A DNA stretch of 8,788 nucleotides from Acidobacteriota bacterium (GCA_021780055.1 JAJXZM010000580.1:1-8788), one strand, 5' to 3'. Positions 1 through 7,094 are shown, counted from the stretch's first letter. The notes: a model not told the origin generated them from the sequence alone. Numbers and translations are program-made.

Positions 1-2
1 AG

Positions 3-1238
3 AAACCTTGTAAGGCACGTCCGAGATTCGGCCAAGCCTCCTTGCTGTGCCTGCTGGCCGCGCTGGTGATCTCTTTGCCAGGCTGCGTCCTGTTTGTGCA
101 TAAAAGCAACTCGGACAATTTGCTTCCCACCGGCCAGCAGCCTGACAAAATCCTTTACGAGAAGTCGCTTGACGCTATTGAGCATGGTCACTATGACGTC
201 GGCCGGCTGACGCTACAGGCCCTTCTAAATACGTATCCGGACAGCGAATACCTGGCGAAGGCCAAGCTCGCGATTGCCGATTCTTATTTCGAGCAGGGTG
301 GAATGGCGGGCCTGACCGAGGCCGAGTCCGAATACAAAGACTTTATTACCTTTTTCCCGACCGCTCCAGAAGCTCCCATGGCCCAATACCGTGTGGCCAT
401 GTCGCATTTCCGCCTGATGGGCAAACCCGACCGCGACCTGACCCAGACACGGCTGGCGGAGGCCGAGTTCAAAGAATTTCTTCTCAAATATCCTGACAGC
501 GACCTGATGCCCCGTGCTAAGGCCCGTTTAAGGGAGGTTCAAGAGGTCCTGGCCCAAGGTGAGTACGAGGTCGCGCGTTACTACTACGACAAGCACGCGG
601 ACCCGGCAGCGGAGTCTCGCCTCGTGGAAATTGTTGACCATTATCCTTCCTTCAGCAGAGCAAGCGAGGCTTGCTGGTATCTTGGCCAGACCTTCGAGCG
701 CATGAAGAAGCCAGACATGGCCGCGCCTTACTATGCGCGCATCCTGACCGATTACCCCTTGAGCCCAATGGCTGCCCGGGCGAAGGAACAACTTGTCGCT
801 ATGCATCAGCCGATTCCGCAGCCTACCCGGGCCACGATGGCTCGCGCCAAGGCCGATGCTACGCACAATACGCGGCAGAGTCTTATGCAGAAGGTCATGG
901 GAACGTTTTCCAGCGCACCCAACCTCAGTGCCACACGCCATGGTCCTGTCATTCTCACCAATCCTTCAAACAATCCGGTGATCATGGCTAAGAATCCGCA
1001 ACCCCGTGAAGGCTCAGCGAATTCGATTGCTGTCCAGACCGTGGGTGAATCGGCCTTGAAGAGCGGGAAGTCGGCTGATCCGGCCAGCTCGGCGGACAAT
1101 TCGGCCGAGGAAAAGAAATCGAACGGCTCTGAAGACAAGGTTGAGAGTAATTCCGGCAGCGAAACAAAGACCCCGGCGCCGGAGAAGAAGAAATCGGGGC
1201 GGCTCCACATGTTTAAGAAAGTTTTGAAACCCTTCTAA
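3..1238 (+). CDS. bamD: Outer membrane assembly lipoprotein, BamD-like (5' end outside window)
   Basis: Predicted BamD: a lipoprotein on the periplasmic face of the outer membrane that works with BamA to insert beta-barrel proteins. The frame is open from position 3 with no stop. The first codons give a basic stretch (KPCKARPRFGQ), then a hydrophobic run and a lipobox LPGC whose Cys codon is at 84-86. This is a lipoprotein signal peptide, so the TTG at 42 is not the true start, which lies left of the window. Val at +2 after Cys fits outer-membrane sorting. Roughly nt 150-810 encode TPR-like helical pairs with recurring 'YPDSE', 'YPDSD' and 'YPLSP' turns, as in BamD/YfiO. After that comes about 140 residues of Ala/Ser/Lys/Glu-rich, probably disordered sequence ending in a basic KKVLKPF tail. 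E. coli BamD is about 245 residues and lacks this. Another TPR lipoprotein (for example a CpoB/YbgF relative) is the main alternative. Confidence 0.85.
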   Translation, partial: KPCKARPRFGQASLLCLLAALVISLPGCVLFVHKSNSDNLLPTGQQPDKILYEKSLDAIEHGHYDVGRLTLQALLNTYPDSEYLAKAKLAIADSYFEQGGMAGLTEAESEYKDFITFFPTAPEAPMAQYRVAMSHFRLMGKPDRDLTQTRLAEAEFKEFLLKYPDSDLMPRAKARLREVQEVLAQGEYEVARYYYDKHADPAAESRLVEIVDHYPSFSRASEACWYLGQTFERMKKPDMAAPYYARILTDYPLSPMAARAKEQLVAMHQPIPQPTRATMARAKADATHNTRQSLMQKVMGTFSSAPNLSATRHGPVILTNPSNNPVIMAKNPQPREGSANSIAVQTVGESALKSGKSADPASSADNSAEEKKSNGSEDKVESNSGSETKTPAPEKKKSGRLHMFKKVLKPF

Positions 1239-1254
1239 ACAGCTTTTTTTCTTT
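1211..1254 (+). terminator. Probable rho-independent terminator after bamD
   Basis: Arms 1211-1219 and 1233-1240 pair as GTTTA with TAAAC and GAA with TTC, with A1216 bulged (8 bp). Three further pairs are possible inside the loop (GTT/AAC). Three bases after the stem a run of seven T starts at 1244, followed by C and TTT. The stem overlaps the bamD stop codon (1236-1238). It is AT-rich, hence of modest stability, so this is a moderate call. It would separate bamD from valS. Confidence 0.45.
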
Positions 1255-1408
1255 GCCCACGAATGCCGCCTTTTGGCGTTCACACGCAGAAATTACTCCC
1301 ACAAGTTGACTGCCAGTTGGCGGGGATCATCGCCCTCACTCGGTGACCGCCTTGCTGTGTCCGCGCCGGTGTAACTGTCTCTGCGGGCGGCAGTAAACGT
1401 ATGGTGTG

Positions 1409-1436
1409 ACCGTTGACCCTTTCATTGGTGAACGGT
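1409..1436. promoter_or_regulatory. Inverted repeat over the valS promoter, possible operator
   Basis: ACCGTT (1409-1414) and AACGGT (1431-1436) are perfect reverse complements flanking the promoter spacer and touching both hexamers. A smaller TTCA (1422-1425) / TGAA (1429-1432) pair sits inside. The placement would let a dimeric repressor block RNA polymerase. Six-base arms can arise by chance, and no regulator is identified. Confidence 0.25.
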
Positions 1437-1441
1437 ATAGT
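1413..1441 (+). promoter_or_regulatory. Sigma-70-type promoter for valS
   Basis: TTGACC (1413-1418) matches the -35 consensus at five of six positions. TATAGT (1436-1441) matches the -10 at five of six. The spacer is exactly 17 nt. Transcription would start near 1448, giving a leader of about 95 nt before valS. It lies just downstream of the bamD terminator, as expected for a new transcription unit. Confidence 0.65.
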
Positions 1442-1534
1442 AAACTAACTTTAAGCTTTGCCAGGCGACTTGTTGATGATGCGCCGCTTGCGCCGGTGTT
1501 TTCGCGTGTCTGGGCTGCGGATTGCGACGTGACT

Positions 1535-1543
1535 AGGATGGAG
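1535..1543 (+). promoter_or_regulatory. valS ribosome-binding site
   Basis: AGGA (1535-1538) serves the GTG at 1543 with 4 nt spacing. The overlapping GGAG (1540-1543) would serve a second GTG at 1549 with 5 nt spacing. The two starts differ by only two residues and cannot be separated by eye. The ATG at 1538 meets a stop after one codon and is excluded. Confidence 0.5.
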
Positions 1544-4296
1544 TGAAAGTGGAAAACGAGATCCCAAAGGTATATTCGCCGGAGTCCATTGAACCCTACT
1601 GGGCGCGCGTGTGGGTGGAGCAGAAGCTCTACCGACCCACCGGCGATCCTGCTCGTGCGCGATTCAGCCTGGTGATCCCGCCGCCGAACGTGACCGGCTC
1701 GCTCCACATCGGACACATGCTGGAGCACACGGAAATCGATATTCTGATGCGATGGCACCGCATGCGCGGCGAGGACGTGCTGTGGCTTCCGGGAACAGAC
1801 CATGCGTCCATTGCCACCCAGATGATTGTAGAACAGGAGATTGGCCGCGAAGCCCTGCCGGACCTTGAAGGCCGTTCCTCTGCCCTGGCTGCATGGCGGC
1901 GTGAGGGCCAGCGCCGTCGCCTAGAAATGGGCCGGGAGAAATTCCTGGAGCGCAGTTGGGAATGGAAAGAAAAGAGCGGCGGCAGAATTCGCAAGCAGAT
2001 GGAGCGGCTGGGCACATCTGTCGACTGGACGCGCGAGCGCTTCACCCTGGACGCCGACTACTCGCGCTCCGTCTTCGAGGTTTTTTCGCGCCTTTACAAG
2101 GAAGGGCTGATCTATCGCGGTACCTACATTGTAAACTGGTGTCCGCGCTGCGGTACGGCAGTCAGTGACTTGGAAGTGGCTCACGAAGAGCGCGCCGGCA
2201 AGCTCTGGTACATTCGATATCCCTTTGAAGACGGCAGGGGTTACATCACCGTCGCCACCACGCGCCCGGAAACCATGCTGGGCGATACCGCCGTGGCCGT
2301 GAATCCTTCAGATGAGCGCTACCGACCCGCCGTGGGCCGGAACCTCGTGCTGCCCCTGCTCAAGCGAGTGATTCCGATCGTCGCCGACGACTTTGTCGAT
2401 CCGAAGTTCGGCACCGGTGCCGTGAAGGTTACGCCGGCCCACGATCCCAATGACTTCGGCATCGCCAGCCGCCACAACCTGCCGCAGTTAAAGATCCTGG
2501 ACGAAGAAGCGCGCATGACCGAGGCCGCCGGCCCTTACAAGGGGCTGGACCGCTACAAGGCCCGCGAGCAGGTGCTGGACGATCTTCAAGCCGCAGGCCT
2601 GCTTGACAAGGACGAAGACTACGCGTTGAACGTCGGCATCTGCAGCCGCTGCAAGACCGTTGTGGAGCCGATCCTCTCAAAACAATGGTTCATGAAGATG
2701 CAGCCGCTGGCAGAGCCTGCCATTCGGGCTGTTGAAGAAGGCCGCATCAGGATCGTTCCCGAAAACTATCGCAAGATTTATCTGGACTGGATGTACAACA
2801 TCCATGATTGGTGCATTTCGCGCCAGCTCTGGTGGGGCCATCGCATCCCTGTCTGGACCTGCGAGCAATGCGGCGAAACGATGGTTTCGGAAGAATCGCC
2901 GGGCAAATGCGCGAAGTGCGGCTGCGCGAACCTTAAGCCTGAAACCGACGCGCTTGACACCTGGTTCAGTTCGGCTTTGTGGCCGTTCGCCACGCTGGGC
3001 TGGCCTGAAGACACAGACGACCTGCGGCGTTACTATCCCACTGACCTGATGATCATGGGCTTCGACATCCTGTTCTTCTGGGGTGCGAGGATGATCATGA
3101 TGGGCCTGAAATTCATGGATGGCATGCCGTTCCGCGAGCTCTACATCCATGCGTTGGTCCGCGACGCTGAACGCCAGAAGATGTCGAAGACCAAGGGCAA
3201 CGTGATCGATCCGCTTGAGGTGACGGAGAAGTACGGCACGGATGCCGTCCGTTTCGCGCTGGCCATCAGCGCCGCGCCGGGCACCGACATCGCATTCAGT
3301 TACGACAAGATCGAGTCGTACCGCGCTTTTGCCAATAAGATCTGGAATGCCGGTCGCTTTATCCTGATGAATCTCGACAAGCTTGCTCCGGAGGTCCGGA
3401 AACGCGTTTCGGCTGCAACCGAAGCGGCCCTTAGAGTCACGCTTGAGCCTTTGCCAACAGATCCAGCTCTTGCGCTTGCAGACCAGTGGATGTTTTCACG
3501 ACTCGCAACGGTCACAAAGGAAGTTGAAGATGCCCTTGCCGACTTCCGCTTCCACGAAGCCAGTTACAAGGTCTATCATTTCTTCTGGCATGAGTTCTGT
3601 GACTGGTATCTGGAATGGATCAAGCCGGAAATAACCGGGACCCTGGGTCCGGAAGAATCCTGCAACTCCTGGGCGAACCTCCTGCTGGTTTTCGAGTCGG
3701 CGCTTCACCTTCTGCATCCGTTCATGCCATTCATTACTGAAGAACTGTGGCACCGCCTGCCGAATCGCGGCGACGAGGTGTCGATCTCTCTCACGCCGTT
3801 TGCGCTGGTGAGCGAGCGGGCGGCCAATCCCGATGCAGAAAAGGATTTTGAAAATATCCGCAGTCTGGTGGTCGCTGCGCGCAACGCCAAAGCAGAGGCA
3901 GGACTCCAAAAAGAAAAAGTGGGGGCGCGGGCGGCTACTGAGGACGCGGCATTCCTCAATCTTTTCAATGTCCACCAGGAGACGATCCTGCGGCTTGCCG
4001 GGCTTGAATCGCTTGACGTGGTCTCCGGCAGCCTGGAATCGGGCACGCATGTTACGTCAACATTTGAGCTCCAACTGATCTACGAAAAGCAGGTTGATCA
4101 CGATGCCGAACGTTCGCGACTGGCAAAAGAGAGGGAAAAGCTGGAAGCGGCGTTGTTGCGTGTGAAGAAGCAGCTCGAGAACCGTAACTTTTTGGACCGT
4201 GCTCCAGAAGAGGTTGTGCGCAAAACCGAGAACCAACGCGGCGAGCTTGAAATCCAGCTCCAGAAAGTTATCGATTCATTCGAAAGGCTGGAATAA
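1543..4296 (+). CDS. valS: Valyl-tRNA synthetase
   Basis: Class I aminoacyl-tRNA synthetase that attaches valine to tRNA-Val in the cytoplasm and hydrolyses mischarged threonine. The 917 residues are full length for the family. The ATP-binding HIGH motif is at residues 55-58 (PPPNVTGSLHIGH), and the second signature is KMSKT at 546-550 (most relatives have KMSKS; Thr is a conservative change). The CP1 editing domain (about 210-370) has TTRPETMLGDTAVAVNP and GTGAVKVTPAHDPNDF. CxxC pairs occur at 200/203, 367/370, 440/443 and 456/459, matching the zinc knuckles and ribbon of bacterial ValRS. The anticodon-binding domain is about 640-790. The last 65 residues form the Lys/Glu-rich coiled-coil tRNA arm. 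Residues about 103-124 appear to be a short Arg-rich insertion before GREKFLE. The start is the GTG at 1543 (or 1549). It heads the putative operon, and nadC follows after 2 nt. Confidence 0.98.
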   Translation: MKVENEIPKVYSPESIEPYWARVWVEQKLYRPTGDPARARFSLVIPPPNVTGSLHIGHMLEHTEIDILMRWHRMRGEDVLWLPGTDHASIATQMIVEQEIGREALPDLEGRSSALAAWRREGQRRRLEMGREKFLERSWEWKEKSGGRIRKQMERLGTSVDWTRERFTLDADYSRSVFEVFSRLYKEGLIYRGTYIVNWCPRCGTAVSDLEVAHEERAGKLWYIRYPFEDGRGYITVATTRPETMLGDTAVAVNPSDERYRPAVGRNLVLPLLKRVIPIVADDFVDPKFGTGAVKVTPAHDPNDFGIASRHNLPQLKILDEEARMTEAAGPYKGLDRYKAREQVLDDLQAAGLLDKDEDYALNVGICSRCKTVVEPILSKQWFMKMQPLAEPAIRAVEEGRIRIVPENYRKIYLDWMYNIHDWCISRQLWWGHRIPVWTCEQCGETMVSEESPGKCAKCGCANLKPETDALDTWFSSALWPFATLGWPEDTDDLRRYYPTDLMIMGFDILFFWGARMIMMGLKFMDGMPFRELYIHALVRDAERQKMSKTKGNVIDPLEVTEKYGTDAVRFALAISAAPGTDIAFSYDKIESYRAFANKIWNAGRFILMNLDKLAPEVRKRVSAATEAALRVTLEPLPTDPALALADQWMFSRLATVTKEVEDALADFRFHEASYKVYHFFWHEFCDWYLEWIKPEITGTLGPEESCNSWANLLLVFESALHLLHPFMPFITEELWHRLPNRGDEVSISLTPFALVSERAANPDAEKDFENIRSLVVAARNAKAEAGLQKEKVGARAATEDAAFLNLFNVHQETILRLAGLESLDVVSGSLESGTHVTSTFELQLIYEKQVDHDAERSRLAKEREKLEAALLRVKKQLENRNFLDRAPEEVVRKTENQRGELEIQLQKVIDSFERLE

Positions 4297-4298
4297 TC

Positions 4299-5189
4299 GT
4301 GGTGGAAGAGAGCAAAGGTGTCTCCGTTCGGCTGGACGAGATGGTTCCGGGCCTTTCCGTCCAGTACGTCCGCAGGCTTGTATCCCGCGCCCTTGCTGAA
4401 GACCTCGGCAAGGGTGATTTAACCACCAGCCTGACCGTTCCTGAAACCGCCATGGCGCGCGGAACTTTCTATTCAAAGCAGCCTCTTGTCGTGGCAGGGC
4501 TTCCCGTTGCCGAGGAAGTCTTTCGAATGCTAGAACCGGATTATGGGTGGGACCCCGTGGTCTCTGACGGCACAAAAGTTTCACCGGGCGCGCCCCTGGC
4601 AAGCGTGGAAGGAAAGGCTTCGACCTTGCTCTCGGGCGAGCGCGTTGCCTTGAATTTTCTTCAACGGTTGAGCGGCATCGCGACGCTTACGCGGAATTTC
4701 AAAGACCAGCTTGCAGGGTTGAAGGCGGAATTGCTCGACACGCGCAAAACCACTCCCGGCCTGCGGATCATTGAGAAATACGCCGTGCGCATGGGTGGCG
4801 GAACGAACCACCGGATGGCGCTCGACGACGGAATCCTGATCAAGAACAATCACATCGCCATCGCGGGCGGTATTCGCGCCGCCGTTGAAGGAGTCCGGCA
4901 GGGCCGGCCGGCTGGAATGTCGATTGAGGTTGAAGTCAGGACGGGCCAGGAACTTGATGAGGCGATCGAGTGCGGTGCGGACATCGCGTTGCTCGACAAT
5001 ATGATGCCGAAGGAAGTTGCGGAATGCGTCAGCCTTTCCCGTTGCCGCCTGCTGCTGGAAGTGTCGGGCGGCGTGGGCCTGGAGAACATTCGCGCCTATG
5101 CTGAGACGGGAGTTGACAGGATTTCCGTCGGCGCTCTGACCCACTCTGCGCCTGCTGTCGATATCCATTTCCTGATCGAGCCCTTATAA
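4299..5189 (+). CDS. nadC: Nicotinate-nucleotide pyrophosphorylase (carboxylating)
   Basis: Quinolinate phosphoribosyltransferase: converts quinolinate and PRPP to nicotinate mononucleotide, CO2 and pyrophosphate in de novo NAD synthesis. The 296 residues suit the family. The N-terminal half has the EDLGKGDLTT motif and ERVALNFLQRLSGIATLT; R115 corresponds to the substrate-binding Arg. The barrel domain shows DTRKTTPG (147-154, R149 and K150), GGGTNHR (166-172), IKNNH (K182), IEVEV (E212) and LLDNM (D233), then the phosphate-binding SGGV. All main active-site residues are present. The GTG at 4299 has a GGA 6 nt upstream (4290-4292) and starts 2 nt after the valS stop, suggesting translational coupling. 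GTG 4302 or ATG 4341 are alternative starts. No nadA or nadB lies in the window. Confidence 0.97.
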   Translation: MVEESKGVSVRLDEMVPGLSVQYVRRLVSRALAEDLGKGDLTTSLTVPETAMARGTFYSKQPLVVAGLPVAEEVFRMLEPDYGWDPVVSDGTKVSPGAPLASVEGKASTLLSGERVALNFLQRLSGIATLTRNFKDQLAGLKAELLDTRKTTPGLRIIEKYAVRMGGGTNHRMALDDGILIKNNHIAIAGGIRAAVEGVRQGRPAGMSIEVEVRTGQELDEAIECGADIALLDNMMPKEVAECVSLSRCRLLLEVSGGVGLENIRAYAETGVDRISVGALTHSAPAVDIHFLIEPL

Positions 5190-5192
5190 GGA

Positions 5193-5208
5193 AAACTGGC
5201 ACCGGTTT
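5193..5208 (+). repeat. Short inverted repeat in nadC-birA gap
   Basis: AAACTG (5193-5198) pairs with CGGTTT (5203-5208) across a GCAC loop, with one G-T pair, 3 nt after the nadC stop. No T-run follows, so it is not a canonical terminator. It could stabilise the upstream mRNA end or be a protein-binding site in front of birA. Confidence 0.3.
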
Positions 5209-5253
5209 GTTGGATTGTGGTTTTGCGTGATACTTCGCGATCCGTGTGCTGTT

Positions 5254-5258
5254 GGGGG
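5254..5258 (+). promoter_or_regulatory. birA ribosome-binding site
   Basis: GGGGG ends 5 nt before the ATG at 5264 and supports that start. The GTG at 5246, which would add six residues, lies upstream of this site and has no Shine-Dalgarno match of its own. Confidence 0.5.
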
Positions 5259-5263
5259 CAGGC

Positions 5264-6256
5264 ATGACCACTGGAACCACAGATCACAAGATTGACCGAC
5301 TGGTCCACCTGCTGGTGAAGAATGCCACGGTGGTGGTGCCTGGGCCGAAGATCGCCTCTGAGATTGGAGTTTCAAGGTCCACAGTGTGGGAGTGGATCGA
5401 AATGTTGCGGACACTGGGCGTGGCGATCAAAGGACACCCAAGGCACGGTTATCAGCTTGAGAAATTGCCCGACATCCTGGTTCCCAGCCTTGTGCGGGCC
5501 GAAATTCCGCACGCCGAAATCGGGCACAAAATCATCCATTATTTCCGCACGGAATCTACCAACAGCGTGGCTCTGCAACTGGACGCAGAAAACGGCCCCC
5601 ACGGAACCGTGGTTATAGCGGAAGAGCAGACGGCCGGGCGGGGGAGGCTGGGCCGCAACTGGTATTCCGAAAGGTCGAGCGGGATTTATGTTTCAATACT
5701 GCTGCGGCCGCCCTTGTCGCCGGCGGCTGCGCCCATCCTGACCCTTCTGGCGGGCGTTGCCGCGCAACACGCGGTTCGTTCGGCCATCGGTCTCAGCGCG
5801 GATATCCGCTGGCCCAACGATCTGCTGGTTAACGGCAAAAAAGTTTGCGGAATACTTACTGAAATGAAGGCCGAAGTTGATCGGCTTCACCTCGTTGTGA
5901 TTGGCATCGGGATCAACGTGAATAACAGCCGAATGCCGGAAGAACTTGCAGAGATCGCGACCTCACTTGCGCTCGAAGGCGGCCGGCAATATTCGCGCCT
6001 GCATATTCTTGCCGAATTGCTTCGTGACGTGGAACGTTACTATCATATGCTGTTGAAGGAAGGCCATGAGGCAATTGTCCGGGAGTGGTCGGCGGTATCG
6101 AGCTACGCGGAGGGAAAACGTGTCCGCGTGAAGGTTCCGGGAAGTGAATATTCCGGCGTCACGACAGGTCTTGATGCAAGCGGCGCCTTGAAGATCCGTC
6201 GCGACGACGGGTGGCAGGAACTGCTTGTGGCAGGAGAGATCACTGAATTGAGATAA
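5264..6256 (+). CDS. birA: Biotin-[acetyl-CoA carboxylase] ligase with N-terminal HTH (BirA)
   Basis: Activates biotin with ATP to biotinyl-AMP and transfers it to the biotin carrier domain of carboxylases. It is the bifunctional type: residues about 8-65 form a winged helix-turn-helix (PKIASEIGVSRSTVWEWIEML, then a wing ending HPRHGYQL), so it may also repress genes. The catalytic core has the biotin/ATP loop GRGRLGR at 125-131, RWPND at 182-186 and GKKVCGILTE at 191-200; K193 aligns with E. coli Lys183. IGIGINVNN follows, and about 280-330 is the C-terminal SH3-like domain. Its 330 residues are close to E. coli BirA (321). I prefer the ATG at 5264 over the GTG at 5246. No biotin synthesis genes are nearby, so a regulatory role would act elsewhere. 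Lies between nadC and coaX, a neighbourhood seen in several bacterial groups. Confidence 0.96.
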   Translation: MTTGTTDHKIDRLVHLLVKNATVVVPGPKIASEIGVSRSTVWEWIEMLRTLGVAIKGHPRHGYQLEKLPDILVPSLVRAEIPHAEIGHKIIHYFRTESTNSVALQLDAENGPHGTVVIAEEQTAGRGRLGRNWYSERSSGIYVSILLRPPLSPAAAPILTLLAGVAAQHAVRSAIGLSADIRWPNDLLVNGKKVCGILTEMKAEVDRLHLVVIGIGINVNNSRMPEELAEIATSLALEGGRQYSRLHILAELLRDVERYYHMLLKEGHEAIVREWSAVSSYAEGKRVRVKVPGSEYSGVTTGLDASGALKIRRDDGWQELLVAGEITELR

Positions 6257-6286
6257 GCGAGGATTCGCATCGTTCCACCCGGAACG
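6257..6286 (+). repeat. Two tandem hairpins in birA-coaX gap
   Basis: Directly after the birA stop, GCGA (6257-6260) pairs with TCGC (6265-6268) around GGAT. Next, CGTTCC (6271-6276) pairs perfectly with GGAACG (6281-6286) around ACCC, extendable by one T-G pair. Only CTTCTT follows, too weak a T-tract for confident termination. Possible roles are an attenuator, an mRNA processing site or chance. Confidence 0.35.
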
Positions 6287-6300
6287 GCTTCTTGGTGCGC

Positions 6301-6306
6301 GGGGAG
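6301..6306 (+). promoter_or_regulatory. coaX ribosome-binding site
   Basis: GGGGAG lies 3 nt before the ATG at 6310. It falls inside the longer frame that starts at TTG 6292, which argues that ATG 6310 is the real start. Confidence 0.5.
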
Positions 6307-6309
6307 ACT

Positions 6310-7092
6310 ATGCTTCTTGTCATTGATATTGGCAACACAAACACAACCCTTGGAGTTTTTGAAGGGCGCGAGTTGCGCGCGCAATGGCGCCTCTCCACCC
6401 ATCGCGACCAGACGGCGGATGAGTATGGCATCCTCAGCCGGAACCTCTTCACATTGGGCGGCGTCCAGCCCGACGCCATCAAGGCGATGATGGTATCAAG
6501 CGTTGTGCCGACGCTCAATCCGGTTATTCAGGAGATGGCCGAACGCTATTTTCACCTCAAGCCGTATTTTCTGGGTCCCGGGATGCGTACTGGAATGGCG
6601 ATCCACTACGACAACCCGCTGGAAGTGGGTGCGGACCGCATTGCCGATAGCGTGGCAGCATTTGAAAAATACGGTGGGCCCTGCATCGTGGTGGATTTCG
6701 GCACGGCGATCACGTTTGATGCCATCTCTGAAAAAGGTGAGTATCTGGGAGGAGTAATTGCGCCGGGAATCGGCATTTCATCGGAGGCTCTGTTTGCGCG
6801 CGCGGCCCGCCTGCCGCGCGTTGAGATTCGCGAGCCCGAACGCATTATTGGCACCAACACCGTTGCCAGCATGCAGGCAGGGCTTTTTTATGGTTCCGTG
6901 GGGCTGGTGGACGGCGTTCTTGACCGCATGTGTGCTGTGATGGGCCCTACGACGCGCGTGGTTGCTACGGGCGGCCAGGCGGGGTTTCTCGCCTCCGCAC
7001 TGAAGCACAAGCCTCCGGTAGACCCGTTCCTTACGCTTGAAGGGTTGCGAATCATCTACGAACGGAATCTCTCAGCGGCCCATCGCAAATAG
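6310..7092 (+). CDS. coaX: Type III pantothenate kinase
   Basis: Phosphorylates pantothenate with ATP in the first step of coenzyme A synthesis. CoaX enzymes belong to the ASKHA fold, need a monovalent cation and are not feedback-inhibited by CoA. With the ATG at 6310 the protein has 260 residues, normal for the family, and begins exactly at the usual N-terminus: MLLVIDIGNTNTTLG, with the phosphate-binding DIGNTN at 6-11. GADR carries the catalytic Asp at residue 109. VVDFGTAITFD, GGVIAPGIGIS, and GTNTVASMQAGLFYG are the other family blocks, all intact. A TTG at 6292 would add six residues (MVRGET) with no family support. The next gene starts 2 nt after its stop, so the two are probably co-translated. 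No coaA is visible in the window. Confidence 0.97.
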   Translation: MLLVIDIGNTNTTLGVFEGRELRAQWRLSTHRDQTADEYGILSRNLFTLGGVQPDAIKAMMVSSVVPTLNPVIQEMAERYFHLKPYFLGPGMRTGMAIHYDNPLEVGADRIADSVAAFEKYGGPCIVVDFGTAITFDAISEKGEYLGGVIAPGIGISSEALFARAARLPRVEIREPERIIGTNTVASMQAGLFYGSVGLVDGVLDRMCAVMGPTTRVVATGGQAGFLASALKHKPPVDPFLTLEGLRIIYERNLSAAHRK

Positions 7093-7094
7093 CA

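Larger units (their letters stand above)
1239..1542. other. Intergenic region bamD-valS (304 bp), regulatory
   Basis: No conserved protein, tRNA or known riboswitch is visible. From left to right it holds the T-run of the bamD terminator; a second hairpin (1261-1267 with 1275-1281, GAATGCC/GGCGTTC, one G-T pair, no following T-run); two copies of GTGACCG (1343-1349 and 1406-1412); a promoter (1413-1441); two copies of GCGCCGGTGT (1363-1372 and 1490-1499); and an 18-codon ATG reading frame (1476-1532). The likely valS leader is about 95 nt long. I see no T-box sequence, although T-boxes control aminoacyl-tRNA synthetases in Firmicutes. Confidence 0.6.

Noticed and set aside
1261..1281. GAATGCC/GGCGTTC hairpin as the bamD terminator
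   Set aside because: No T-run follows it on either strand. The hairpin at 1211-1240 before the T-run fits better.
1239..1542. T-box riboswitch or valine attenuator in front of valS
   Set aside because: No T-box consensus, no antiterminator/terminator pair and no run of Val codons in the short upstream frame.
1336..1803. 155-residue minus-strand frame covering the valS promoter region
   Set aside because: About half of it is antisense to the valS HIGH-motif region, and the rest crosses the promoter. No domain was seen.
2129..2137. TTGTAAACT resembling a BirA operator half-site
   Set aside because: It lies inside valS coding sequence at conserved residues, with no matching second half at the required distance.
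3496..4050. 184-residue open frame on the minus strand within valS
   Set aside because: It lies fully antisense to conserved ValRS sequence, shows no recognisable domain, and long antisense frames are common in GC-rich genes.
4581..5168. 195-residue minus-strand frame within nadC
   Set aside because: It is the mirror of the intact NadC catalytic barrel, with no start signal or motif of its own.
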